Positions 43,216-54,699 of a stretch of DNA of 64,000 nt are shown here, piece after piece. The stretch's first letter is position 1, and the number at the start of each line of letters is the position of its first letter. This DNA comes from Nilaparvata lugens. Taxonomy: Eukaryota; Arthropoda; Insecta; Hemiptera; Delphacidae. Where the stretch lies: contig NC_052515.1 of the NCBI RefSeq assembly GCF_014356525.2, forward strand, positions 24,373,212 through 24,437,211, read 5' to 3'. Both the position numbers and the translations under genes were made by a program. The notes under the pieces are model-generated. The model worked only from the letters and a program-made list of their open reading frames with translations. It was not told where the DNA came from and did no database searches.

Positions 43216-44121
43216 TATCACAAATGGATTGGAATCTATTCAATTTCAATTCTAATTTTACTTAATACTTTGAAGTCTCAATCATTGTTTTGCCTTTATT
43301 TCTACCTAAGAGGGCGGAATTGGGGCGCAGCCGATCCTCTCTTACACTCAAGTCTAATAGAATGTGAGATAAACTGCTAACACTAGAGTATGAATACTGA
43401 ATACTCTCTAAACATCATATGAGACATATTTCAAATCTACAACTCATATATTTTTAAATGCATTTTCACTTCAAAAGTTCTAAAAGTAGTTCAACCTATG
43501 ACCTATCATCTAGCCTAAAACCTATCGTGTTACCCAACGCCTACTTAACGTTAAACTCACCACTTGAATAGGGGAAAGATAGATTCATCATGAAGAAACT
43601 TACTGGATCATAAATAGGATTATTGATTGGGAAAATATTACCTGCCAAACTCTCAACTATCGTGCCAGCTTTCAATATGAACCCAACAAAGTTGTGAAGG
43701 CCTTTCTACGGCCCTTCAATCACTGCCATCGGATGAAGGGCTTATATTCAAATAATGCTGGCTGCCAGATAGAGAAATCAATATGTCATTGCCCTTATCT
43801 AACCGTCTGCTGCCAATAATGTAGTTTAGCGTTACGCTTCCCCTCCACTCTGCACTCACCAACCATAAAGCTTAAACGAGTCTATTTGGCCGTAAGCGAA
43901 ATCTCCAATATCCACGCGATCCTAAAATAGACTCTGTCCGCAATGTTTTTCAATCAAAAACGTTGAAAATTTTTGGAAAATGTCCGAAAATCAATAAAAA
44001 TTATAACTTTAAAAACTAATACATAGATTGAAAATGTTTATTCTCCATTACAGTAATGTTTCTACGATCCTTGGAAACGGTTATAACTGCTCAATTCCAG
44101 ATGGAGATAAGCAAGATCTCA
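43216..44121. other. Intergenic, nothing recognised
   Basis: No repeat from the window recurs here. 43540-43930 is somewhat less AT-rich but has no supported exon. Confidence 0.45.
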
Positions 44122-44731
44122 TTATGGCTGTGCAAAGGCAAAAAAACTTTCCAATGGTGACATATTTTTAAGTTTTTCAATTCGTATACAATCAAGCTAT
44201 CAAAATGAAAAAGTTTTCTCAGGAAACATTTTTTTCTGCGATCATTATTTTTTGAGATATGAGCGCGTAAAATTAAAATTTTTGGACAGGTCATTTCAAA
44301 TTCGGTAAGAAATGAATCCATGAAATTTCGAGGATAAATTCTCCTTTCTCATTGTTGATTGAATGAAACAAAAAATTTCTGCGAATATCAATTTTTGAGA
44401 ACGTTATTCCATTTACCAAATATGACCAAAAATAATGTTGGTAAATTGAATAACTTTCTCAAAAACTGATATTTTTAGAAATTTTTGTTTTATCCAATCA
44501 AAACCCTGAAGAATTCACCCTCAAAAGTTCATGGTTTCATCTTCTACCGAATTTGAAATGAACTGTCCCAAAAATTTTAATTGTATGCGCTCATATCTCA
44601 AAAAGTAATGATCGGAGAAAAATGTTTTTCCCTGAAAAAACTTTTTCATTTTGATAGTAATGGCCTACGAATCGAAAAACTTTTGAAAATTTCGCCAGTA
44701 GAAAGTTTTTTTAGCCTTTGCGCAGCCTTAA
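44122..44731. mobile_element. 605-bp foldback with ~290-bp inverted arms
   Basis: Left arm GGCTGTGCAAAGGCAAAAAA, ATCAAAATGAAAAAGTTTTC, GATATGAGCGC, TCATTTCAAATTCGGTA and TTTTGAGAACGTTATTCCAT; right arm the inverse of each with roughly one difference in five. The spacer is about 30 bp. The right end is followed by TTA and the left preceded by TTAT, so a TTA-type target (PIF/Harbinger) is possible but unproven. No coding capacity. Confidence 0.82.
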
Positions 44732-45482
44732 ACCTCGCATGATTCTCATATCCTTGAGTAAGGCGGATTTCAGAGGCCTGGTTTTGGGGGGGGGAACTCT
44801 AGACCTTTGCGTAAATGGGACGGTAATGCATGTAACTACAGTTTCAGATGTGATCCGAATCACGAGGAAGTGGTTAATCAAATAGAATTTAATAGAGTAT
44901 TTTCATTTTTTGCACAGAAATTGATGCACTATTGTATGGTATAGTCATTTTTGAAAAGATATGATTGAAAAGGTGAAAGTATTATTGTCCCTTTATCTAC
45001 ATGACTGTGTTCAGGATAACTCGCTGAAAGACCAGATAGTCAACCTTTGAGAAGCAGATGATCAAGGCACAGATTGCCATCCCTGTGCCTCTGTATAAAT
45101 TAAAGTACTTTCAAGTGGAACTCGATTTATATGTTTTGTGTTTTGGTAAATTCATGGTTTTGACAATATCAGGTCGTTTCCATTTGGATATGGTCACGAG
45201 AACAACAACATAATGAACTAACAAACCTCATGGATAATATGTGAGAGGATGGAAGCATTTACAATTTGAAAGCCAGTAAACAAGAAAATATAAAATTGAA
45301 ATACATTCAAAGGATGGATATCAGTATCTTTCTTCATATCAATTTTCGAAATTTTGTTTTTTGTTGCAGATTTTGTATTCTCGTGTTACTGGTTTTCAAA
45401 TTTTATATTATTACATTTCTTCCTGTTCCCACCTCAATCCTGAATCATTCAAGGATTTTTTCAACTCAAAGATTCTTTCAAC
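44732..45482. other. Intergenic, nothing recognised
   Basis: Includes a G run (GGGGGGGGG at about 44787). No gene supported. Confidence 0.45.
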
Positions 45483-45665
45483 TCATTAAATTACAATAAA
45501 TAACTTCTACATTATTATCGGTTTTCACGTATTGCTAACAAATATAACCGCGGTTAAATAACGTAGATTCTCATTAAATTTTACAATAAATAACTTATAG
45601 TCTAACATTATTATCGGTTTTTACGTATTGCTAACAAATATAACCGCGGTTAAATAAGGAAAATT
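45483..45665 (+). repeat. ~90-bp tandem duplication with AACCGCGGTT palindrome
   Basis: CTCATTAAATT.ACAATAAATAACTT, CATTATTATCGGTTTT, ACGTATTGCTAACAAATATA and ACCGCGGTTAAATAA occur twice in tandem (palindrome at about 45549 and 45644). The copies differ by a few indels. Confidence 0.85.
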
Positions 45666-46943
45666 CTATGATTTAGGAATGTTGTAATTGATTCTAAGTT
45701 ATACGATTTATTTGATCTACGATTTTTATGAACTACGTTTCTTGTCATCTATTGTTTCCATGATCTATAAAATCAGATTGCCAAGATTCTAAAGATCTAT
45801 TATTTTTATTTACTATAATTCCCTCTATAATGAGTCCAATATAAGATCTTAAATTCTCATAGAAAAACAAAAATTCCAAAAATGTTTATTGAACGAACTC
45901 AAGTTCAATGATTTTGCGATTCCCATTATTAGTCCCCTGATCTCTCTTGAGTCTTCTTAGTTAAATCCCCCTTGAGTTATTTGAATGCTCATTGAAAAAA
46001 CTTCCTCACCATATAGCTTGGTCTAAACGAAATAACATCAGACAAGATTCCAGTCAACGTGCCGACCATGGATTTTCAGTTTGTTTGCTAAGAATGCCAT
46101 GCTATCAATTTACAGTTCGACCAGATTATTGGAGTCGAAACAAACGAATAGCGACTCATTGTGGATGAGCGGAGAATTCTTTCGCCTCAATTAGAGAACA
46201 ATGAATCACTCTGAACGAATTACAGTTGTCGTTGGTGAGGGGGGCATTCCGAAATGTATAGAATCAATTAGAGCTCTCCGAATGCTCTACGCGTCAATAT
46301 TTATCACTAGGCTTACAAATTTCTCGTATTTACCAGTGAATGAGGCTCCGTCCTTGGTATTGAGAATTGAATTGAGGATATTTGTTTTTGGTTTTAAATT
46401 GGTAGACGAATGGGACAAGGTTACCTTAATTTTCTTCTCCCTATCATTTTGACGATGTACTTATTGTATGAATGAATAAAGAATAAAGATTTTTGATAAT
46501 TTTCGACCACACCACAATGACACACCACTGACAATCATACTTTTAAAAGAAAAAATAACATAAAATCAAAAAATAATTTTCGATAAAAGTATGAACAATC
46601 GAGAAAATTGAATGAATTCTCTTGTAACCATCGTTTGAAACTCCAAATTCACATGAACAAAACAAAACCCACGAGGGAAAGCGTCATTCAAATTTCCCGC
46701 CACATATTTTATACTATCAACCTTAGACCAGTCACTTTGATGCTTGCCATTTATATTGTATTTATATTGATTTTTTAATATATTATTTGGATGTATGAGA
46801 GAAGTCCAGAACCAATTTCTCCATGCAAAATTTCCTTGTGCTAGATACAGAGTGGACCAAAAACCTCGTATTTTCTGTTCATTTTCCAGTTTTCACCTAT
46901 TTCTGCCAAATACAGTGATCGGACTGAAATATTTGCTCTCGAA
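45666..46943. other. Intergenic, nothing recognised
   Basis: An 83-codon frame at 46201-46452 shows no recognisable motif. The remainder is AT-rich. Confidence 0.4.
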
Positions 46944-47050
46944 TTTTTTTAAACTATAAAATTCTAAATGAAATCATTCGGAGCTCTATATCTCCATTTT
47001 TTTAAACTATAAAATTCTAAATGAAATCATTCGGAGCTCTCTATCTCCAA
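46944..47050 (+). repeat. 53-bp tandem duplication
   Basis: AAACTATAAAATTCTAAATG and AAATCATTCGGAGCTCT occur at 46951 and again 53 bp later with one or two differences, indicating a recent duplication. Confidence 0.9.
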
Positions 47051-47399
47051 TGAGTACTGAGATATGATTTTTCAAAAATGAGTAAAATTTATTGAGAAAA
47101 TCAATACTGATGAATTTTAGTTTCTGATCAACAATATCTTCCGATTGTTATCATTTAGATGTATAATTCAGAATCCCTCTGGGCGTATTTTTGTGCTCTA
47201 CAATCTGAGACCAGATAGAGCGCTCTATCTCATATAGATTTCCAGGTACACCTGACAACAATGCTCCTTGTATTGTGAGACACCTAATTTTTCAGGTATG
47301 AGGCGTTTGTGTTCCAAATTTCAATGTTAACTGGAGCTGATAGTGCATCCTGATGGCTTTCTTCGTGACGCTGGTAGTTACTCATACTGTGTCGTTCAT

Positions 47400-47540
47400 A
47401 CACTCTCACCCAAACAAAACTAATTATTTATTTATTTATCTATTCATTTATTTATATTTTTTCATTTATTTATTTGAATATTACAACAGTGCGATAGTAT
47501 CCCTCTAGCTGTAAGCTATTTGAGGGATTTATAAAAATAA
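47400..47540 (-). mobile_element. Possible retroelement tail, reverse, (ATTT)n
   Basis: An (ATTT)n-rich stretch at 47422-47476 precedes GTGCGATAGTATCCCTCTAG and CTGTAAGCTATTTGAGGG. Read on the minus strand, a unique body ends in an AAAT tandem tail. No second copy is in the window. Confidence 0.35.
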
Positions 47541-48159
47541 TCTATTACATCATTAACAATAGTTATGTTTTCTTAATCAACCTGATTATATATTTCTTCA
47601 TTTTTTTGCAACTGATTGTTTTGTCCATTGCAACATAATTTAAATAGAAAAAGACTTTGCTCGGTAAGCGACAATTAACAATGGAATATTACCTGAAATT
47701 ATTCACTCTGACACAAATATTTTTATTAAATCATAATACATTTTCATTCTAAACGTAAAATCATTTTAAACTCAACAATACATAATATTGAGTTGAAAAT
47801 TATTAAACGGTAGACAGTAGAAGACTGTAATCGGCTCTAGTTAACAAAATATCGGCTTGAAATTTGAAAAATAAACGTCCTAAACCATGAGGTACTGTAT
47901 CTTCTTATGCTATCTTTTCTCTAGGGTCCCACCTTCATTTCATATTCCGATAAAGCTGAACTGTGGCAGAAATATAAACTCATCTAAAACCGTCAATGAA
48001 TTCGTATTTACACATTAATATTCAGTAGGCTATTTGATAAATATTTATAAACAATAAAAACCGAAATGGCTGATAGCACGCATATTGAACCTATTCAGCG
48101 ACTATAAATGGTCTAGTGCTTCAACCCTTCTCACAGTGACCCCCGCTTACTTATTTCAA

Positions 48160-48370
48160 CGCAGTAAGGGGTTTTGGGACTGGGGGAGCGACTTTGAGGG
48201 GTGTTTGGGGGTCAGGGCAACCCGGGGTTGGTGAGAAGGGGGATGCTACAACGGTTTGACGTCACGCAATGACGTAATTCGGGGGTGTCTGTGGGGGTGG
48301 CGAGGGGGAAATCATCCCCTCGATGATTTGGTGGTTGGGGTAGGAGCAGCTAAAGGAGGGCGGGTTTTCT
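48160..48370. promoter_or_regulatory. G-rich island with CRE sites and G-quadruplex potential
   Basis: A perfect CRE palindrome TGACGTCA (48257-48264) is followed 5 bp later by TGACGTAA (48270-48277). On the same strand 48198-48227 has four G runs of three or more with loops of 5, 3 and 6 nt (GGGG-TGTTT-GGGGG-TCA-GGG-CAACCC-GGGG), meeting the usual quadruplex pattern. Further G runs flank it. No adjacent exon was identified, so promoter function is inference. Confidence 0.35.
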
Positions 48371-49540
48371 GCGACTAGCACACAAAATAGTGATGAAAAA
48401 CACTTGATGGCATCACATCGACGTCAGAAAATGTTAGCATGCGATCAGCCGGATGTCGATTAACGTATCAGATTGTTTTGATTTTAATTTGATTAACTTC
48501 ATTGTTTTGATTTTCATACCTCAGAAAGTTGAAGAAGATATACATTAGTGTACTATACTGAAATATACATAATTATTAAATTGACTGATATAAGTTATTG
48601 ATTAAGTGATAAGAGATTTTTCAATTGAATAACTTTGACCGAAATTGTAATTTAGGTATCTTCAATTGAAAGGCAACGTGAGAGATTAGTCCAGGCAACG
48701 AATGCTCAGAAAAAGGCATAGAAGGAAAGGTTTGGAACACAATTTTTGACGCCGCAGCTCTATTAAGGATAGTAAGGAGGTAAACATATCAAAAGTCCTC
48801 ACTCCTACCCCCTGTGCTAAGGGGTGGGGGTGGTTTGAAAGTACCATATTTTGCTTCTAATTCTAATCAATTTATTCTTCAAAATTCACTAATAAATTCA
48901 ATAGTATTACTATTACAAGAATACCCCTACAAGGTGTAAGGGTGAAAACTACTCAATGTATTATAATATGTATGCATAAAATGTTAATTTATAGAATAAA
49001 ATAGCTGTTTGTAATTCGGAACAGGTGATAGCCTAATCCTTGCACGTAAGGTGATGATGATAACTTTGATCACGTGATTTATTTTTTACTAAACACTAGA
49101 ATGGAGTTATAACGGAGTTGGATGTCCTTACCAACAAAGCCTCAAATTGATAAATAAATTACCTATTGGATCATTCATAACTCCGAAATCCTTCGAATTA
49201 GCATATTCCGTGAGAGAAAAACTTTTATTGAAAAAATAAAGAACCACACTATAAAGTAACTTATAATTCATTTTATGTATAATGATTCTCACGTTATACT
49301 GTCAGTCAGCTCCTGTCATGTTATCTTTTTCAACCCCGCACCATTGCAAAATCGTTTGTAGGCTATGAAGAAACATGATAAACTACAGAAAATGAAATCT
49401 CAATAATAAAACTTCATCTATATTACAAACATTTGAACGAGAAACAAATGTCACCGGATGAAGTGTTTCAATCAGCTTTTGATATTATATAATCATGAGA
49501 TGTAATATTAATAGTTGATGTGATATAATTGATCGACATT
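48371..49540. other. Intergenic, nothing recognised
   Basis: AT-rich, no gene or clear repeat. Confidence 0.45.
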
Positions 49541-49917
49541 AGGGCCGATTTCGGAGCTCGTGATTTAGCCAAGTTCTAGACTTCAAACAGCTTGAGCCAG
49601 AAAATTGACTTTCCGAAGCAGGGCGTAGTCGTAGTCAATGTCAAAGTCACGTTTAAATTAAATTTCGAAAAACAAGGAAATTAAACACAAAATAAAATAA
49701 AGAGAAAATAGTATAAAGTCTCAGCTATTTTGAATTAATCAGGAATGTTTCATTTCGTCAAGGAAAAACGTTTTCAATATTATAGAAATGAGAAAATAAA
49801 GATTTATTTTGCTGCACTATTTATTGCGACTACGCCCCGTTTTGGAAAGCCAATTTCCTGACTCCAGCTTTTCAAAGTCTAGAACTTACCTGAATCCCGA
49901 GCTCGGAAACCGGCCCT
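49541..49917. mobile_element. MITE with ~100-bp terminal inverted repeats, AGGGCCG ends
   Basis: Left AGGGCCGATTTCGGAGCTCG, AAGTTCTAGACTTCAAACAG, AAAATTGACTTTCCGAAGCA and GGGCGTAGTCG; right end the inverse (CCGAGCTCGGAAACCGGCCCT; inward, CGACTACGCCCCGTTTTGGA). The interior is AT-rich with no open frame. Length 377 bp. No target duplication is evident. Confidence 0.85.
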
Positions 49918-50090
49918 GCGGTGATAAACAATGAATAATTATATCAGATATACTGAATAGCTTGTTCTACTATAAAAGGTTTTGGAAATAGAATTTTGAC
50001 AACCATGCCGTCCTACTATGCCGTCATTACCATCCACTTTATTACGTGGATCTCTCTATAGGCCTTAACAATCACTCTTAGTGCCGGTTG

Positions 50091-50234
50091 CACAACAGCC
50101 GGTTAAATTTTAACTGTGATTAATTCCACCACGAGAACCAATCAGAGAAGCCGTCTTTTCAAAAACGCCTTCTCTGATTGGTTCTCATGAAATTAATCAC
50201 GGTTGAAATTTAACCGGCTGTTGTGTAACCGGGC
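50091..50234. mobile_element. GTGCCGGTTGCAC MITE, copy 6
   Basis: GTGCCGGTTGCACAACAGCC at the left, GAACCAATCAGAGAAGCCGT and CTCTGATTGGTTCTCATG in the middle, AACCGGCTGTTGTGTAACCG at the right. Both arms carry the same CAACAGCC variant instead of CAAAAGCC. Confidence 0.88.
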
Positions 50235-50562
50235 CATACAGTTATTCAATTACTCACCTTAACTTACTGTAATTTGGGTACAATCTTTTAGAATGAATAC
50301 TTGAAATGAAATTTATTCTAATAAATAAGATGTGAACACAAAATAAATTTCCCCTGTCACAGGTTATAGATACCTTATTTCTGCATTTTATTTCTATCCC
50401 AATTCCGTTCCTTAAGCACATTATTTACCCTGCTGACACAACTAAGTGACAGTGGGATGGACAGTCTATCATAAATCATGGTATGCCAGGCCCAGGCTCA
50501 AGAAGTCAAGTTCATTGTGTAAGCAAAAGGCATGCTTTGTGGGCTGGAGTCGCTGTATTGCC

Positions 50563-52525
50563 GAAAATGCAGTAGAAGAAGACCATTTCCCCCATCAAAC
50601 TACTTCTAACTCACTCTACATCTTTTCTCTGCATATTTTTCTCCCAATCATTTTCAAGAAATGTGTTTTCTGTATTGTAAACTGAGGGGTTGTTTCTACT
50701 CTTTTATGATATTTACCACAATTATGCTATTAAATCTCTATTTGAATCCTTGATTGGTTGGGAGCTTTTAGTGGATTCGTTCATTCAAATGCACAGATTA
50801 TCATCATTATCTAATTGTCACCTACCGTACTTCAACAACTAGCAACAACGAGCCAGGAACTTCAATGAAAAGTACTTTTAAATCTTAAGGTCAGGTTTAT
50901 TGAATTAAAAAAAACGAATCAAACGAATCAATGGAAATCATGTCATATGTCAAATTTTCAAACAAAACAAAGTTATTCGGAAATCGATTCAGGTCAAGAA
51001 GACATAATTCAATTTTTAATCTAAACATTTTGGGAACCTGCTAAATTGCTGCAACTAGATTCGGGTCTCGGTCATTCCATATGTAACCAAAGTTTCAGCT
51101 ATAATACAAAAACAACAAAAGTTTGGCACTCACCATTTTAACAATATCTAAACTTTACTTTTGAGAACACATAATCCAAAACACAATGAACTCAGACGTT
51201 ATGAAACTTACTACACTCTACTTAAATTCACGCACACAATTAACCTCTTAACTTTACATCTACTGATTCTATCTAATCCGGACTTTTACTAAATCAAAAT
51301 TACTGATTACCGAAAAACGTTTTAAATTGTCCCTCTGGATGGGTAACAGACCCATTTAGAAAACCGAGGCTCGCACAACGTTACATGATGTTTTTCCGGA
51401 TACGTCTCAATTCGAACTGTGGCCCTTTCACTGAAAATTATTCCCCCTCCATGAGCGTTGAGCCTAACTTCCAGTGGAAAAGCCAAAGCTGCAAAAAGGT
51501 CCTACGATTACCAAATACAGTAGCTTTTTTGACAAGAAATTGAAAATGCAGTAGAAGAAGACCATTTCCCCCATCAAACTACTTCTAACTCACTCTACAT
51601 CTTTTCTCTGCATATTTTTCTCCCAATCATTTTCAAGAAATGTGTTTTCTATATTGTAAACTGAGGGGTTGTTTCTACTCTTTTATGATATTTACCACAA
51701 TTATGCTATTAAATCTCTATTTGAATCCTTGATTGGTTGGGAGCTTTTAGTGGATTCGTTCATTCAAATGCACAGATTATCATCATTATCTAATTGTCAC
51801 TTACCGTACTTCAACAACTAGCAACAACGAGCCAGGAACTTCAATGGAAAGTACTTTTAAATTTAACGTCAGGTTTATTGAATTGAAAAAAAACGAATCA
51901 ATGGAAATCATGTCACATGTCAAATTTTCAAACAAAACAAAGTTATTCGGAAATCGATTCAGGTCAAGAAGACATATTCAATTTTTAATCTAAACATTTT
52001 CGAAACCTGCTAACTTGCTGCAACTAAATTCGGGTCTCGGTCATTCTATATGTAACTAAAGTTTTAGCTATAATACAAAAACAACAAAAGTTTGGCACTC
52101 ACCATTTCAACAATATCCAAACTTTACTTTTGAGAACACATAATCCAAAACTCAATGAACTCAGACGTTATGAAACTTACTACACTCTACTTAAATTCAC
52201 GCACACAATTAACCTCTCAACTTTACATCTACTGATTCTATCTAATTCGGACTTTTACTAAATTAAAATTACCGATTACCGAAAAACGTTTTAAATTGTC
52301 CCTCTGGATAGGTAACAGACCCATTCAGAGGACAGAGGCTCGCACACCGTTACATGATGTTTTTCTGGATACGTCTCAATTCGAACTGTTGCCCTTCCAC
52401 TGAAAAATTATTCTCCCTCCACGAGCGTTGAGCCCAACTTCCAGTGGAAAAGCCAAAGCTGCAAAAAGGTCAATGATCCTACGATTCCCAAATACAGTAG
52501 CTTTTTTGACAAGAAATTGAAACTG
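50563..52525. repeat. 979-bp segmental tandem duplication
   Basis: GAAAATGCAGTAGAAGAAGA begins at 50563 and at 51542 (period 979 bp). The copies are nearly identical, sharing GAGGGGTTGTTTCTACTC, CGTTCATTCAAATGCACAGA, GTTTGGCACTCACCATTT and TTGAGCC.AACTTCCAGTGG, with scattered substitutions and one 8-bp indel near 50915/51890. The second copy ends near 52525, where GAAATTGAAA is followed by different sequence. No gene is recognised. The flanks give no sign of a transposon end. Confidence 0.93.
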
Positions 52526-52745
52526 CGTTTGAAAAAATGCACGAAAATTGTTCTAATTTTGACAACTAAGCAACAAGTTAGCAAATTCAATAAACATGGT
52601 CATATATTCTCACACTAAAATATGAAAGTACGAATCAAAGTTCATTCCAGTTCAAAAACCTGGAAAATAAGACACACAAAAAAAACAACTACAATATACC
52701 CACTCAATACATGAATATTGTTTTAATGAAATTAAAACACACATA

Positions 52746-52924
52746 AAAATCACTCCACTTATGTGGGGCTACTTATTCAAATTAATAAAAACAGCATAAA
52801 AACTTGTAGTACCCTTGAAAAATAACACATTAACATTTTCATTTCAACTTGAAAATGACCAATGGTTGAAACTAGTCGTTTAAATATTTTGAAGTTTTTA
52901 ATAAAGGGTACTAAAAGTTTTTTT
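52746..52924. mobile_element. Foldback MITE, AGTACCC family, copy e
   Basis: AATCACTCCACTTATGTGGG, AATTAATAAAAACAGCATAA and TTGTAGTACCCTT on the left; AATAAAGGGTACTAAAAG on the right; centre with TTGAAACTAGTCGTTTAAAT as in the copy at 8132. The right outer arm is missing. Confidence 0.78.
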
Positions 52925-53214
52925 TATCAAAAGCACACATATATCATCAAATTCTACAGTTTCATTTAGTAGAGGTCCATGGTTTCGTGGCCACACAGGT
53001 CACATTTTCACGGTTCTACAACATCGACAGTGACTCAGTCGAATTTTTTGAATATCCTTTGTTAATTTTTCCTCCAACCGTCAGTAAGGGGATAATTGTT
53101 TCACAATGCACAAAAAATTATGTAACCTAAGTCTCATGACCTCGGTACGTTTTAAGGCCTCCTGAGTCCAAAAAGGTGCTCTCTTTTGCACTATTCTACA
53201 TATTCAAATTCATT

Positions 53215-53285
53215 TAAGACTGGCAGCATTGGATGAATGGAAAAAATTGATGTCAAATAATATAGGTGATGCTGACAGATTGAAC
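53215..53285. repeat. Single CTGGCAGCATT / ATGCTGACAG hairpin module
   Basis: ACTGGCAGCATTGGATGAAT and GTGATGCTGACAGATTGAAC flank a ~25-nt spacer. Same module as at 7140 and 28225. Confidence 0.5.
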
Positions 53286-53299
53286 TAGAGCTTACTATT

Positions 53300-53702
53300 T
53301 GTTATTTTGCACTCCAATATTATTTCCACTATCTTCCCCCTCTCTTCTTCTTTTTATTTCTCTCTCTTTCTTTTTTTCTCTCTCTTTCTTTCTCTCTACC
53401 ACATTTGTTCCAATCTCCACTACATGTTTTAATATCATCATGTCCTCTCCCAATAATTCCTATCTCCTGTCGAGACTACTGTAAAATCATCTCAATTATC
53501 AGTTATTCTAAGGAAACTATAATTATTTATCATATAGGCCTACATAGTTTTTTTGGGTATAATTGAGTTGTATCTTCCAGTTCTCAATACAGACGATATC
53601 TACAAATTTTTTTTATGGGCATCAGCCCTTCAGTTTTATTATTCAATGAAAACTAGGCTCCGTTAAACAATACAAATCACAGATAATTTTTTTTTTCAAT
53701 AC

Positions 53703-53756
<54 letters not shown>

Positions 53757-54600
53757 CTTCATTAACATACAATAAATTATCACATAATTATTTATTTGGC
53801 TCCAGAGTGATGTTTCCTAAACTCAATAGTGGTATGGCCATATTACAAACATTTTTAATAGGTCAAATTATAAATTTTCAGTGCCAAGTATGATTGAAAC
53901 AGATTCTTCCTCCACCTCGATTTTCAGTTACAATTTCCTTGCTACAGTTTTCATCCAGTCTCTACCTCAACTTTGTTGTGGGCAATAACGTTTTCCGATA
54001 TCGGAAAAACAAATTTCGAAACAACAGAAGGCACAAAATAGGGTCATCCCACCTTCTCTCTCAGTACTCTCTCTCTCTCTTCCTCCTTCACACACACACA
54101 CTCTTTTTCACTGCATCCCTTCTCATTCCTTTTTTCACCCTCACTTCGTCCACAGTCCCCTCTTCTCTATCCTCTCTTTAAATGGAAGAATACGGTTCCA
54201 TTCTGTTTGGTAGAATTCGGATGAATAACAAAACTGTTTTCCCGCTGGCTGTTTTGGGTGGGGGGTGGAGAGAAGTGAAGAAAAGTAGGGGAGGGTAGTT
54301 GGAAGGTGGTTTGAGGTTACATTGAGCTTATCTGTGTGTGTGTGTATGTGTGTGTAGGTCTTCTCTGGAAATGGGGAGGTAGCAGGAGGAGAAAGATGTG
54401 AATTGGATGAGGTGGAGGGATAGTAGGACGAAGAGTGGGAGGAGTAGATGAGCGAGTGGAGGAGGAAGAAAAGTAGGAGGAGGAGGATGGAGAGGAGAAG
54501 GAGGAGTAGATGATAGCGATGAGGAGGAGGAGGAGGAGGAAGAAGAGTCATGGAAGGGATATGACGTGGGAGTATTGATTTTGCGAGAGTTTCCTCTTCA
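53300..54600. repeat. Pyrimidine, (CT)n, (TG)n and purine stretches
   Basis: C/T-rich at 53325-53400; a perfect (CT)n of about 22 units at 53708-53751; C/T-rich at 54040-54180; (GT)n-rich at 54330-54355; and purine-rich (GGA)n at 54365-54550. Strand bias flips around 54200. Frames across these are low-complexity. Confidence 0.85.
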
Positions 54601-54699
54601 ACCCCTCTTCTCATCGATGGTTGGGAGGGGTTGATCGGGTGAAGAGGGGAAGAGAACCATCAGGGCTCTCATTCACTAACCTGTGATACGTTTTTCGAT

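Noticed and set aside
46201..46452. 83-codon frame as a gene
   Set aside because: No recognised domain, no splice or promoter context, and such lengths occur by chance in AT-rich sequence.
54141..54614. 157-codon minus-strand frame
   Set aside because: Crosses (GGA)n- and (GT)n-rich sequence; Leu/Ser/Pro/His low complexity and no recognisable domain.
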